Assembly (NCBI GenBank): GCA_013115135.1
Contig: JABANP010000537.1
Span: 1 to 34,971, forward strand
Direction: 5' to 3'
Source: Perkinsus olseni
Taxonomy: Eukaryota; Perkinsozoa; Perkinsida; Perkinsidae
Length of the DNA stretch: 34,971 bases
The position numbers and the translations under genes are program-made. Shown piece after piece: positions 1 to 10,889 of the stretch (position 1 is the stretch's first letter; every line of letters starts with the position of its first letter). The notes below the pieces were generated by a model. That model ran no database searches. It saw only the letters and a program-made list of their open reading frames with translations, and was not told the origin of the DNA.

Positions 1-4
1 GTCG

Positions 5-453
5 ATGATGCGTCCTCCTCTCCGACCCGGCCGCAGCACCGGCTTGCGTTCTACTAATACTGCTCAGATAAGTGTTGGTGACCAACTTGGTGCGGAAGTG
101 GCTGATGCGGCCGGCGTACCCAAGGACGCAATGAAGAAACTATCCCGTGTTGGGCAGATGTTCGAATCATTCACAAACCGAGATAAAGAAGCCGTGGCGA
201 CCGGGCAAGAGAAGTATAAACGCTTCGAGGGCGAAGAAGACGAGGAGTCCTCGTCGAGGACTTCACTGAAGTCGCCGGACCCGCTCCTGTTGACTCATGG
301 TCTTTCAGTGTCGTTACGTGCAAGGAAGATGAAAGGCTGCTCTTTTTCAACAACATCAACATCAATCAGTATTGCTGCAAAGATTTCCGTTTTGACCGAC
401 CTATGATACTTCTCCAGCACGAAAGAAGAAAAGCTGCTCCTGTTGTGTTATAG
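5..453 (+). CDS. 3' end of an unidentified gene, partial, with one frame break
   Basis: The open frame runs in from the left edge and reads as a charged, soluble protein segment (motifs such as KKLSRVGQMF and EGEEDEE). A branch-point-like ctactaat followed by ctcag at 64-68 suggests that an exon may begin at 69. Around 245-250 the protein-like reading moves by one base to another frame, which continues with VLVEDFTEV, a stretch containing NNININQYCC, and a stop at 451-453. No GT-AG pair of reasonable length repairs the shift, so it is either a sequencing error or a real lesion. I do not recognise the family. It is convergent with the carboxypeptidase gene that ends at 1026. Confidence 0.4.
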
Positions 454-1025
454 TTGGGCATGAGACGGTATGATGCCACTGGCTGGACGTCATGGCGAAG
501 GAAGTGCTCAGCGCTCAACGACTCGGAGCCGGGAGATGAGAAACTGGTCGAGATAGTCTTCAACAGGGAGGCTTCGTCATATGTTATCCGTTGTTGTTGT
601 CATACCTCTTTTGCATCCCTTCCTGTGGTATTTAAGACGTTCTTAAGTGGTCGATAACCGACAAGCCACGGCGCGTTGCGCCATAATAAGCCTGCGTAGG
701 TCTAATGCTCCTCCGGCTCGACTTCGGTCACTGAGAACTCAAGTCGAAGGAACAAATCCCTTCTTGAGAAGTAAGGTCGACGATGATCTATCGCCTGTCT
801 GATTATTCCGCTAGTTGAATAAAAGAAAATATTCGACTTCTGAAAAGTCGGAAAAGCAAAGTGGCGATCTGCGAATCTCCCGCAACTAACTGGGGTAGAA
901 ACTCTCGCCGTATTAGCAAAGCGTGCGCGCCTAGTGAAAATGAGCGGCGAAAATAAAATGAAACATTCTAACAAATGTCACAGCCTCGACTCTGCACTCG
1001 GACGGAGCGAAGTTCTGTGCAGCGC
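454..1025. other. Intergenic region between convergent genes
   Basis: About 570 bases between two convergent stop codons. I found no convincing coding exon, RNA gene or mobile-element motif; it presumably holds both 3' untranslated regions. Confidence 0.5.
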
Positions 1026-3978
1026 TCATGCGCTCTCCCAAAGTTGACCAGTAAGGAAGGCTTCGACTTCTCTTTGCATCGCGCTAGGATCGTAAACCGT
1101 CACACTGTGGCCTGCATTGGTGACCTAAGCCGAGGGCATCGAACGGTGACTCGGCAGTAGTGTGATGCACTTCACCTCGATGAACGCGAGCTTGGCCGCG
1201 TTCGAGTACTTCAGGGCTTTTATAGTAGCACCCTGAAACCAGAAATGCTAGGGCGACGCATCGAGGAGTATCCTTGGGGCCGTCAATGCCATGCTATGGC
1301 CTCGATACGGTACTATGCCACAACGGCAAATAGAAGATGCTGGTCGCTGTATTCAGCGAAAATCGTCCACGAACTGGTGAGAATGCTTCACAGCGAACTG
1401 ACCTGAACGGTCTTGGCCGGAACTTGCTTCAGCTGCTCGCCGTAGTTGAGAGCTCCCTTCAACTTAACCATCCAGTCCAATGATCCAACGGCATTAGTTA
1501 CGTAGTCTTGGTCACCGTTCACGACGAGTACCTGCTGCAAAGTTTTCATCTCGCGAGCCGACTCTTGCTCTAGCTTGGGACGTCCTCGTAAATGATATGA
1601 TGATATTTCATTATTGATGTCGCTGATCAATGATTAATCACAGCAGTTGCCGAGATCGATATAAGATGCTCCGGAGTGAGAATGAGAGCTGACATAGTCG
1701 CAGTCGAACATTAGAAGACTAGAGCCATCGATCGATTTAATTTACTTTCAAGCCTTTGTCGAGGAGTGCAGTTACATAGTAGGTTGCATCATAGGCTATG
1801 TATCTCTTGAATGCGTTGAACACCTGAAGTTAGCATGAACTACGTCAGTCAGCTGCTAGATTGGTTACATCCTTATTGTTCGGGGTCCACGTCTTCGACA
1901 CGTGGAGCTCCTGCTGGACAGACTGGTCGTTGAGGAAGATGTCAATCTGAGAACGAGACGACCTGCTTAGCGAATCCTGTCAAGACGAAAATCAAATCCT
2001 GAGCATGTCCATTTTTACACATGAATGGGAATATCTTTATATTTTCACTATTATAGAATAACCTCATCATTAAGAGAAGGTTATTCTATGATATTTTAGT
2101 AGTAGAAGAATGTATCGGACGTACGGCATCAATGTCGGTTAGAACCTCAGAGAAAGTCAATACTCAGTAGGATCGAACGTCATCATAACGGCGGAAGCGG
2201 AGAGCAAGGATCGCCATTGAAAATGGTGTTTTTCATATCAGGGGCGAAATTCCAATTGATTTTCGGTAGAAATGGCCCATTTCTAACAGGGCCATGGTGC
2301 ACATTTGGGAACAATTCACATGATGAAATATCGTAATAGTTCACGAGTGAAAGTGCATCGTGACAGATGCTATCGAAAGTGCTGTTATTGATATGTTGGC
2401 TCGAATATGCACTTGTCCTCGGTGAAGGAGATGAGGAATCTGCCGCGTACTCTTCCGGAGTTGAAGTGGTAGTGTCTTGCTTCGTCTCCTGGCGGAACAC
2501 GAACATCGAAACTGAGAGAATAGGGGGCACCGTTTAATGAGAAGGAGAGAGTTTCATTTCCGAGGAAATGACGGTCGTGGAAACATAGTATGAAGCGAGC
2601 ACCAACACAGTATGCACGCGGAATCCTTGGAAGTGGCCAGAAGCGCGAGACGCCAGCCCCTACAAGCTGATGCCTCTCTGTCGCAGGGGGTTGATAACGA
2701 GTGGTTGGCACGTCGCCACTGCTTGGTTGCACAGGACTGAGAAATTGCAAGGCTTGTCTAATTACCAATATTGTTGAACACTGTTCAATGAACAGAATCA
2801 ACCTACCCGAAATTGGTTGTTTTCCTGGCCCGTTGGAGTTGCACTTGGAGAGCTGGTCCATACAGTTGGGCAACCCTGCGGCCATTTTGTTAAGGCTGAC
2901 ACAAAGAGCTAAGTGCTGAAGCGTTGATGGGCTTAACTCTTCGTCGGGCAGCAAGTGCCTGTCCTTCGCCATTTGCCAGCAGCCTTGGTAACTGAATCAG
3001 TTGGACTGATATGCTGGGGCCCAGCAGCTGGGCTCATTGAAGCTAGCGTCAAGGAAGTACTCACATGGATGACGGTGACACCACACCACCCTGGACCATC
3101 ACACCAGCGAGATCGACCTTACGTTGCGCAGCCATAGCAATGCGAGCTCCCAGCATAGCAACGACAGAGCCTGGGGTAGGAGAAAAGTTGTCGACATGGC
3201 CGCTAGGGGGTCACCGTACCGTACCCGATGCTGACGCTCCGATGAGATGTACGTTCTTATTGAAGTTCGGATGCTTCTCAAAGAACTCGTTCACGAAATC
3301 GACCCTGTGGGAACATGGATGGGAGAATCTTAACTCGAAGCAGCTCACATCATGTGAGTACATGTGAGTCACATGTCAAGCATGAAGTTCTCCAAGTTGG
3401 TAGCGATGGGGCCTGTACTGAATCCTGTGGGCACCGGCGCGTCGACCCAGATACCGTTGGATCGCGCAGTCCACGAGTACCTAGCATGGACGAGGCCAAA
3501 GCAGTCTCTTTATCGCCGTGACCGAAACCCTTACGTATTTGCCTCCAATTCTTGCCCTGACTCATCCATGATGCATGGTCCATGGACTCGCAAAGCGGCG
3601 TGCATGCTGCTGGTACCGGGTCCCCCTTGGAGGTACAGGAAAGTGGGCGCATCCTGAGGGTTCACATCAGCCTCTATGGCCGCGTAGAAGTACCTGACAA
3701 GAGATGACTCCACTCGGCATGCTCTGTGACGATTAACTTGTTGAGCTTGCTAACTTCTACGTAACCGAACTCCTGCTTGCCGGTGCTGTGGGAACAGAAG
3801 ACGCCTCCGTTCTGGGTGGCGTTGACTGTGCGAGGCTGTGACAGCTTGAGCGGCGGCGCACCTAACCATAGGCGATGCTTGCTCTCGGCGAGAGTATAGG
3901 GACCTCACCTCCTTTCGTGACCGAACCGCTAATGCATGCTCCGAGAGGGGCTAAAATTGGTAGCAGGAAGGGAGCCAT
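1026..3978 (-). CDS. Serine carboxypeptidase (peptidase family S10), complete, about 14 exons
   Basis: S10 enzymes remove C-terminal residues from peptides in lysosome-like compartments or after secretion. My model, 5' to 3' on the minus strand: 3978-3909, 3861-3738, 3693-3535, 3480-3373, 3304-3225, 3170-3065, 2991-2807, 2736-2664, 2511-2451, 1946-1869, 1823-1746, 1531-1403, 1232-1176, 1124-1026. All phases agree and total 1407 nt (468 aa), the usual family length. Residues 1-15 form a signal peptide (MAPFLLPILAPLG). LQGGPGTSS (86-94) is the oxyanion-hole block, DAPVPTGFS lies at 131-139, and GASASG carries catalytic Ser178. GDQDYVTN carries Asp383 and NAGHSV carries His442. The catalytic motif differs from the usual GESYAG, and GGPG is preceded by Gln rather than Asn. 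The least certain junctions are those around 2736-1946, including a 504-nt intron (2450-1947). Confidence 0.9.
2054..2090. repeat. Inverted repeat in the long carboxypeptidase intron
   Basis: A 12-bp arm (atagaataacct) is followed after about 13 bases by its reverse complement, in an AT-rich stretch of the 504-nt intron. It may be a remnant of a small inserted hairpin. No other function is visible. Confidence 0.55.
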
Positions 3979-5169
3979 TCCACTAAATGTGAAGCTGAAG
4001 TAGTAAACATGAGCGAATCTAAGCCTTCCCAGCCGGTTGAAGACTCAAAGCAATATCTCTATTGATGAACCAGCGGGACAGGGTGGAAGCTCATGGTGTA
4101 GAAGGCCTTCCTAAGAAGGGGCTCATCAGAACGGCCAACGGTGGCACCGTGCCACTGGCACGTGTACCGTTGTCGTAGATAGCGTCCGACTGCCTACTGT
4201 CTATCAGCGTGTTTCCTGGCATGGACATCAGCTCCTGCTCAGTTTGCTCTTCGCATGGGTTTTCGCCGCTTAGGGCACCCCAAAATGTCGTCATAGTACC
4301 TAGTAGGTACTACCTACTGCTCCGTTCTGGGCTATGCCGAACGCCCAGAAACTCCCTTTAATGCGCGCTAGCTGCCTGCTGCTCGTGTCACAGCCACGTC
4401 GTCCCCGTGAGACCTCGTGGGGCCTCACTCGAGAGTCTCGAATCGAGACTGATCATCCAAACCATTCGGATTGGTCCAATCGATGAAGTAAGAGCCTCTC
4501 ACTAGAAGGCGTGAAGGCCCGGCAGGCCATCTACGGACAGGCTGTAAAACCGAGGCATAGGCCACGTTATAGGTTGATCATGTGACACGATAGGCCTGCG
4601 GGCTAGGCACCCTAGCCTAGGGCGATGCGGCGGCCCAACACAAGCTGTGAAACGCTTGCATCAAGCAATGTTCACGTACTGGTCGGCCAGTCAACACTGC
4701 AACCGACAGCTCGACTGTAGCAGTATCTCGGGGAGAGGAGATCCGTCACGGAACTTTCGTGGAGCGTTCTCGTGTAAGAGGCTCGAAGTGATTGGCTGGT
4801 CGCAAAAACGAGGTTCGTTAAGTACGAATCGTACTTGAATGATGATGCGGCTTGCTGCCCTAAAGAGTCTGGGAGATAGCGGGTGCGATTCCGGGATTGT
4901 CTTACGAAGCGTCTGTTCGAGACACGAGTTGGCTCGAGAGCGAGGTGCCGAGTGAGTAGCGATGAATATTATTCTATTGCTTAGTTGCTCGTGCAAGACT
5001 CTTGCACAAGCGCAGTGGCGCAAGAATCAATGGCAGCAGGAGTATCATTTGGCAGCTTGATCAACCGGGGTGCACATATTTAGTGCTTACTTTCATGCAA
5101 CGGCGTAGGCATCATGTCTGAGACACGTACTCAACGGAGGGAACATTGAGGAACTTCCTCAGAGGAAGT
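3979..5169. other. Intergenic region upstream of the carboxypeptidase and downstream of the retroelement
   Basis: No exon with convincing composition was found on either strand. Several very short tight hairpins occur (for example 4294-4318). The 3' LTR of the minus-strand retroelement would be expected here, but I could not match any stretch to the sequence upstream of that element. Confidence 0.45.
4294..4318. repeat. Two overlapping tight hairpins with 3-nt loops
   Basis: TAGTACCT-AGT-AGGTACTA (8-bp arms) overlaps AGTAGGT-ACT-ACCTACT (7-bp arms), so two alternative stem-loops share bases. It sits upstream of the carboxypeptidase start. Arms this short could occur by chance. Confidence 0.5.
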
Positions 5170-5575
5170 CATGTCGCTCGGAAACCGCTCCCCGGATTCT
5201 GGAATCCGAAGTGTTCAGGCAGAGGATTTCAGGGATCACTACCATCTCGTGAAATACCCAGTCTCCCGTTCGCATGATCGCTTGAAACCGCCGTCTTTGC
5301 GTGCTGTCTCGGCCAACCTGTCTACCGCGAAGAAGCCGTTGGTAACGGAACGCTGGTTTTGGTCACAGCCTGCGGTCTCTGGGGTGCAACACGCATGCTT
5401 CTCAAAGGTCCTGGAACATGACGACCCGCGTCGCGCACTATGGTATGTCCTCGAGGACGCAAGAGCTCTCGCTGAGAGCATCCCAGTCAAGGCCTCAGAC
5501 GAGCGACCCTCGGCAGACTGAAGTAGGGGCACCCTAAGAACCTCGGAATTCGTGGCCTTCAAGATGCTGATGCCA
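5170..5575 (-). pseudogene. Decayed integrase C-terminus, shifted out of frame
   Basis: The main polyprotein stops at 5534, soon after the integrase catalytic Glu. Recognisable integrase sequence continues in another frame from about 5575 down: LKATNSEVLRVP, then SAEGRSSEALTGM, matching the position of the conserved Asn- and Ser-rich C-terminal block. A further frame change around 5330-5250 is needed to reach FRTGDWVFHEM-like sequence, which corresponds to the small barrel domain. At least two frameshifts therefore disable the tail while the upstream 1767 codons stay open. Confidence 0.6.
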
Positions 5576-8500
5576 CTCGCTGGACCGACCAGATAATGCC
5601 AGAACCCTTAGCAGTTTAGATATCACCGAATGCCTCCTTTCGACAGGGGCACGACTCCATGGAGAATTTGGGGAGTCGTAACAAACTTCAATACCTTCTT
5701 CAACGGTCACGCTGAGAAAGTCCTGGTTCATAAACTCCGAACCACAGTCTACCGAGAGGAAAGGCATCCGACCGAAGTCGGCAACAACCTGTTTATGCAC
5801 CATCGCAATCTCACTTCCCGAACAATGGTGTAGAGGGCGAAGAATGGTCTTATTGGTGTAGTAGCACGTGTAGCTCAAAACGTAATTATACGGTGCTCTA
5901 CCTTGCTTGTCATACCGAGCCGCCCTATAGACAGGACCATATACGTCCAAGCCCACCCGATACCAGGGAATAGTGTGGATCTGCCGGACACCACAATAGT
6001 CGCGGATCCTATCTCTCGCGACTCGTTGGCAGTAATCGCAACTACGCAGTAGGTCTTGCACAAAGCGTCGTTGTTTTTGCCAAACACAGTAGTTCCTGAC
6101 TAAACCCAGCACTATGGCCGGACAGGAATGAGCTGTAGAGAAGTGCAGGTGCCAAACCAGATTCGCCAAGATACCATCATCATCCTTAGAGCTGGGCAGC
6201 AGTAGTTGGGGGATGAGATCACCAGCTGGCGAGAATAGGGTGACCTGATACCATAAGAGACCGATTTTCAAGAAACGGCTGTCATTGGGGTCAATCTGCA
6301 GAGGCTCTTGCTTCTCACATAACCATTGTTGAAAATCAAGGCGAATACCAGATTCCGCAGGCCTCGTACTTCCCTCACCCTCCTTCCGAACCACTAAATG
6401 CCAAGCTCGCAGAATCCGAGCCAGCTTCCATAGGGTTGACAATCGAGTAGCAACTAAACTCCTTCCCAGAATACCGGGGTGAGCAGTCAAAATATTAGGA
6501 GGTTGCGATGAACTTGGTGTGAGCTTCAAGAATTCTGGAGTCGGTGGCTGGCGGACCTGGCACTGCTGATGTTGACGGATAGACTTCTTTGATGGCATCA
6601 GCATGATAGCTTTCTCGGTGAAGTCATCGCGGGTTAACTTATCTGCGGGATTGCTGGTCCCTGGGACAAAGTGAACTCGTAGAGCTCGAAGATGCTGCTC
6701 GGACACACATGAAGATACCGCTCGCAGGAACCTTTCCTGCATAAGAGACTGCGCAGCGTCAACAACACTGTCGCCCGGCGGAGCTGGTTTCCACATACGT
6801 AACACCTTGAGGCAAGTGGCATTGTCGGTGTAAATCTCCAAGCGGGCTTGATGTAGGCTACCAACAGTTGATATCACGCCTACAATAGCAGAGGTCGCTG
6901 CGAAGATTTCTTTGGTGTTGATGTGGGCAGTAAGCTGACCGACACGAGAGAACAGAGCTTGGCGGAACCACAGTGGAATAAATAATCGCCCCGTCGCATC
7001 CTGACGCGGAGCAAGATCGCCATGGATGCTAGCCAGCTCAGCACTCAAATCTTTCTTCTGCTGCTCATCTAACTTGACCGAAATGTCCTCGTAGTATTGC
7101 CCAACCACATAGCCATATGCATACGAGGAGGCATCACAGTAGATATGCAGCGGAGCCCAACAAATAATCCGACGGAGCACATTATACTGCTCCAACTGCC
7201 GTGATTGGAGAGAACTCATGAGCTCTTCCAACAGAGGGTAACAGTCATCATCAATAGCTTCATCCCATCCAGCATTATCTTCATGCAATCTCTGCTGCAG
7301 TAGGCTCTGCAAACAGTTTTTGCGAAGAATAATCCACGGTGGGAGTAACCAGCATGCCACGACATGAAGGATACCAAGGAACTCTAACGCTTCCCGATAG
7401 GATACCGGTGTCGATAGTCTCACACTTTTAACAGCACGAAGACGTTCGGGTGGCCAACCAATGACGTAGGGGGAGTGGTAGTAGACACCATTAGCAGTAA
7501 AGTTCTTGTGCTCGAAGGTAATAGTCTTAGGATCCTTCAGGTGCAGATCGGCATCCAGCAGTATCGATCTGACATACTCCACCATAGCCGAACAAAGCTC
7601 ACGAAGCGCGTTGGGGATCAAGACCAGAGTCAAGCCGAGCATAGCCAGACAGTCGTCCATGTAGTTCAAAAGCTCCGGACTGACACTTGGCGAGCTTTCG
7701 CTAGAGACCATGTTCTCGACCGATTCGTCGCTAAAGTCGTTGGCAGGGGTAGTTGGCTGATACGTAACGGTGCTTGGCAACCTAAACTCGATCGAGCCCC
7801 TCCGGAGTGCGTGCTGAGCACATTGCTCTAGCACCCACGGAGATGGCGAGTAGCCATAAGGAGTGCGAGTGAAACGAAACCAGCCTCTCAGAGCCTGAGG
7901 AGGGGACTCATAACTCACTTTTCCCTTACACGTTTCAATTTCTGGGCAATATAAACCCAAACAGCTACGCGCTCGAGGTGAACAGCGAATGGACATGAAA
8001 GCATCAGCAATATCGGTCCAAGTGCACACAGCATAATATCGGGATTTAGTAAGGATCTTCGCCAGTTCTTGCTGGTGGAACTTGAAGGCTTTCACATCAG
8101 TCTTCTTGTTCAACATTAAGTACGGGAATATTGGCCGAACACGGCGTCCAGAAGAGTCACCACCAACAGGATAGGTATTGGAGCAAGCAACAAGACCGGG
8201 GGGTAGGCAACCATAATGGGCGTCGAACTTATCGTCGGCGATGACAGGCTCCAGCTTTCCAACAATAACCATCTCACGCAAAGTATCGGCTGCTGCCACT
8301 CGTATTTCAGCAGGGGCTTGCGTGAATTTAGTATGGGAACGAATCTCGTGCCTATACGAACCCTTCGATACTCTCTCAACATAGGAAGGGGAGACATCAT
8401 AGACATAGAACCGCTTTCCAGAGTGCGACCGGACGTAGTATATGGCAGCTTCTTCTTCATAGGCAACAGTCTCTATGATACTCCAGCCTTCATCAAGTGA

Positions 8501-10837
8501 TGCCCATCGTGGCGGTTTCAAAAATTGTTCCTGGTCAGCAGCTGGCTTGGCTCCCTTGATGGGCTCAGTATCAGCGCCTACTTCAACATTGAGATAGTCA
8601 CCATGATCACAGCCAATGTCGTCACAGCTGTCGACAATAGGGGATGCTTGTTGTTGATCGGACCCTGCTGACTGACAATGCGGGCAAGCCAAACGAAGAA
8701 ATGAGGTCCAGGCAGCGGTACAGTCATCGGAGGAAGTAGACACCAAGTCGCCAGGATTCAAGTGAGCGACAGATTCACGGCCCAACACGTACTCATAAGG
8801 GAGATCGGCTATCGACCAATAAGCTACCTCGAAAGTACTCGTAGACGTTGTAGCCACGGTTCTGCCATACATAAGCGCCAAGGCGTCGGTACCATTGCCC
8901 AACGATATTCGAGCATCATGCCCTGGTCGACGGAGAGGAAGGCCTTCTAAGCGCAAAGCCAATGAATGATTGATGATGTCAACATCGGCGCCAACATCCA
9001 CCAGTGCTCTCACCTTGAACCCCACTTGAGACCCATAGAGATATAGATCAACAAAGAAGGCCGGAATACCACACCTAGGGGGAAGCTGACTCATAGTACT
9101 GATATGATCAGCAATCTCAGAAGGCGTAGGACAACGGTCAAGCTGATCGGATGACGTGAGTACTCGCTGATGTTGTTCATCTTGACTCAGCCTCATCACA
9201 AGGGCGGTACCTTCAGCATCACCATCCTTTTGTTGACGGCAAGAACGAGCAGGGCAGATGAACTCGGAGTGTCCTTCTTCTCCACATCGCTTGCATGGAG
9301 CCTTCAGCTTGAACTTGCAATCATCCTTCCCGTGATTCAAGGCGCCACACTTCTCACAGCGTTCCCGAACCTTACTAGGCTCAGCTTTGGGGCATTCACG
9401 GGCGAAGTGGCCCCGCTCACCACATCTCTGACAGGACCCGATGTCGAATACCCATGACGGACCAGAGAACCTCTTCTTCTGTCGATTGGACTTCTTGTCA
9501 GGCGATGTGGTGGAGAGTAACAGCTTTGGGTCGGCAACTTTAGTAGAGTCATCAGCCAGTCCCAGTGCTCGTAAAGACGCGGCCTTCTGTACAATAGCTG
9601 AACAGAACTCAGGAAAGGACAAATCTTCACCGAGGTCAGCGCTCCACATTGATAGGTAGGTATTTCCTAAACCACGGGTGACCATCATACGTATCTCATA
9701 CGTATAGACCAAGTGGTTGCAGATCTTGGCTTCGTCAAGCCACTGAGCACATCTTGAAACGAAAGATGAAACCTGCTCATCATCACGCTGCTTGAGCTGG
9801 GGCTTCTCATCGAGGAGTTGTTGGAGAGCGTACTTGCCTTCACATATCGTATCTAGGTATTCCCAGACCGAATTAGTGGCACGGCAGAAGGAAGCCAAAT
9901 CACAGGGGTCGAAGTTAGGCAGAGGGATCTGGTTGAAGAGGTTAATGTCGATGCTTCGCTGTAGATAATACCAATGGGTAGGAACGTCAGCAGCCGCTGC
10001 ACGCAAGACCTTACGGATAGTAGCCTTCAACCACGAAAAACGCCTCGAATCGGATAATCCCTTGTACGGTGGGGAAATCTGGGGAAGGCCCTTGGCAGCA
10101 GTGATGGCCTTATGCCTATCACCAGGAGACACAACTCCTTCTCTTATAGGTTCCTCGATAGCCGATACCTGGTCAGTATCACTGGTGCCACCACCAGTAG
10201 CAGGTAGATAATAATTAGAGACCGGACGACCACGGGCAGAGGCTCCCTCAGGGGTGGGATAAATCTCGCCCTGCGGCGAGCTTGGGGTGGCCGCTAAAGG
10301 GGGCACCACCAACTCACGAGGTGCCTTATTGATAAAATCCTCGGTGAACTTGAGGGCTCGAATAGGGACGGTAGCTGATCCAATAGCCTCCTTGACTCTG
10401 GTCGGTTGTGGGCTTTCCACGAGAGCATCATCGTCCCCATAGCCTTCACAAATGGCCATATCAAAGTCATACCATCGAAGGCCTACTGGTGACCAGCCTG
10501 ATTGCTCCAAGTCTTTCACCGCCTGACGCTTTATAGTACGAAGTAGTCGTCGACCAGCCTGGGAGAGTAAATCAACAGGGAGAACAACATTGATAAGGGC
10601 TCCAGAAATCATCTTCCAGATCGGCTCACGACCTTCATGCTCTTCATCAGCGATCAACTTGGAAAGAACATAGTAGACCACGTCGGAAGCGAAGAGACCA
10701 ACCAAACACTTTGATGGCGGCTCAAGTGATTGACTGGAAAGAGCGGACATAAACCCATCTCGGATGGTAGACCAATCATCTGAAAGGCACTTCAGGCACT
10801 TTTTAGACCCGGGCTTTTCCGCAGACCGAGACCACAC
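5534..10837 (-). CDS. Retroelement gag-protease-RT-RNase H-integrase polyprotein (BEL/Pao-like)
   Basis: The 1767-codon open frame encodes the structural and replication proteins of an LTR-type retroelement. The N-terminal 450 residues are gag-like. Three CCHC zinc knuckles follow from about residue 467 (CQRCGERGHFAREC, CEKCGALNHGKDDC, CKRCGEEGHSEFIC). The protease has LVDVGADVDII near 611; the usual third motif position is Val (DVGA) rather than Ser or Thr. RT motifs are WTDIADAF and YMDD (near 1060). RNase H shows CDASSYAYG, an NTKE block and IYTDN. Integrase shows an HHCC finger ending CDYC, then GLDVYGP, VDCGSEF and PVERRH as D, D and E. The frame stops at 5534, before the integrase tail ends. 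The start at 10837 is the first ATG. Confidence 0.85.
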   Translation of the reverse strand: MWSRSAEKPGSKKCLKCLSDDWSTIRDGFMSALSSQSLEPPSKCLVGLFASDVVYYVLSKLIADEEHEGREPIWKMISGALINVVLPVDLLSQAGRRLLRTIKRQAVKDLEQSGWSPVGLRWYDFDMAICEGYGDDDALVESPQPTRVKEAIGSATVPIRALKFTEDFINKAPRELVVPPLAATPSSPQGEIYPTPEGASARGRPVSNYYLPATGGGTSDTDQVSAIEEPIREGVVSPGDRHKAITAAKGLPQISPPYKGLSDSRRFSWLKATIRKVLRAAAADVPTHWYYLQRSIDINLFNQIPLPNFDPCDLASFCRATNSVWEYLDTICEGKYALQQLLDEKPQLKQRDDEQVSSFVSRCAQWLDEAKICNHLVYTYEIRMMVTRGLGNTYLSMWSADLGEDLSFPEFCSAIVQKAASLRALGLADDSTKVADPKLLLSTTSPDKKSNRQKKRFSGPSWVFDIGSCQRCGERGHFARECPKAEPSKVRERCEKCGALNHGKDDCKFKLKAPCKRCGEEGHSEFICPARSCRQQKDGDAEGTALVMRLSQDEQHQRVLTSSDQLDRCPTPSEIADHISTMSQLPPRCGIPAFFVDLYLYGSQVGFKVRALVDVGADVDIINHSLALRLEGLPLRRPGHDARISLGNGTDALALMYGRTVATTSTSTFEVAYWSIADLPYEYVLGRESVAHLNPGDLVSTSSDDCTAAWTSFLRLACPHCQSAGSDQQQASPIVDSCDDIGCDHGDYLNVEVGADTEPIKGAKPAADQEQFLKPPRWASLDEGWSIIETVAYEEEAAIYYVRSHSGKRFYVYDVSPSYVERVSKGSYRHEIRSHTKFTQAPAEIRVAAADTLREMVIVGKLEPVIADDKFDAHYGCLPPGLVACSNTYPVGGDSSGRRVRPIFPYLMLNKKTDVKAFKFHQQELAKILTKSRYYAVCTWTDIADAFMSIRCSPRARSCLGLYCPEIETCKGKVSYESPPQALRGWFRFTRTPYGYSPSPWVLEQCAQHALRRGSIEFRLPSTVTYQPTTPANDFSDESVENMVSSESSPSVSPELLNYMDDCLAMLGLTLVLIPNALRELCSAMVEYVRSILLDADLHLKDPKTITFEHKNFTANGVYYHSPYVIGWPPERLRAVKSVRLSTPVSYREALEFLGILHVVACWLLPPWIILRKNCLQSLLQQRLHEDNAGWDEAIDDDCYPLLEELMSSLQSRQLEQYNVLRRIICWAPLHIYCDASSYAYGYVVGQYYEDISVKLDEQQKKDLSAELASIHGDLAPRQDATGRLFIPLWFRQALFSRVGQLTAHINTKEIFAATSAIVGVISTVGSLHQARLEIYTDNATCLKVLRMWKPAPPGDSVVDAAQSLMQERFLRAVSSCVSEQHLRALRVHFVPGTSNPADKLTRDDFTEKAIMLMPSKKSIRQHQQCQVRQPPTPEFLKLTPSSSQPPNILTAHPGILGRSLVATRLSTLWKLARILRAWHLVVRKEGEGSTRPAESGIRLDFQQWLCEKQEPLQIDPNDSRFLKIGLLWYQVTLFSPAGDLIPQLLLPSSKDDDGILANLVWHLHFSTAHSCPAIVLGLVRNYCVWQKQRRFVQDLLRSCDYCQRVARDRIRDYCGVRQIHTIPWYRVGLDVYGPVYRAARYDKQGRAPYNYVLSYTCYYTNKTILRPLHHCSGSEIAMVHKQVVADFGRMPFLSVDCGSEFMNQDFLSVTVEEGIEVCYDSPNSPWSRAPVERRHSVISKLLRVLALSGRSSEWHQHLEGHEFRGS

Positions 10838-10889
10838 ATCGATATAGTTGTGCAGCCGATTAGCCTAGTAGTAGCAAGAGAACGATAAC

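Noticed and set aside
702..974. 90-codon minus-strand frame
   Set aside because: Composition is not protein-like, no splice or homology support, and it lies in the presumed 3' untranslated region.
2183..2530. Minus-strand frame with NNSTFDSICHDALSLVNYYDISSC, resembling the S10 region before the Asp block
   Set aside because: The in-phase exons 2736-2664 and 2511-2451 already give the expected RGISFFDVRV segment and the right spacing to the next exon. The alternative needs an in-frame stop to be avoided with no good donor.
5171..5521. 116-codon + strand frame
   Set aside because: It is antisense to recognisable integrase-tail sequence on the minus strand.
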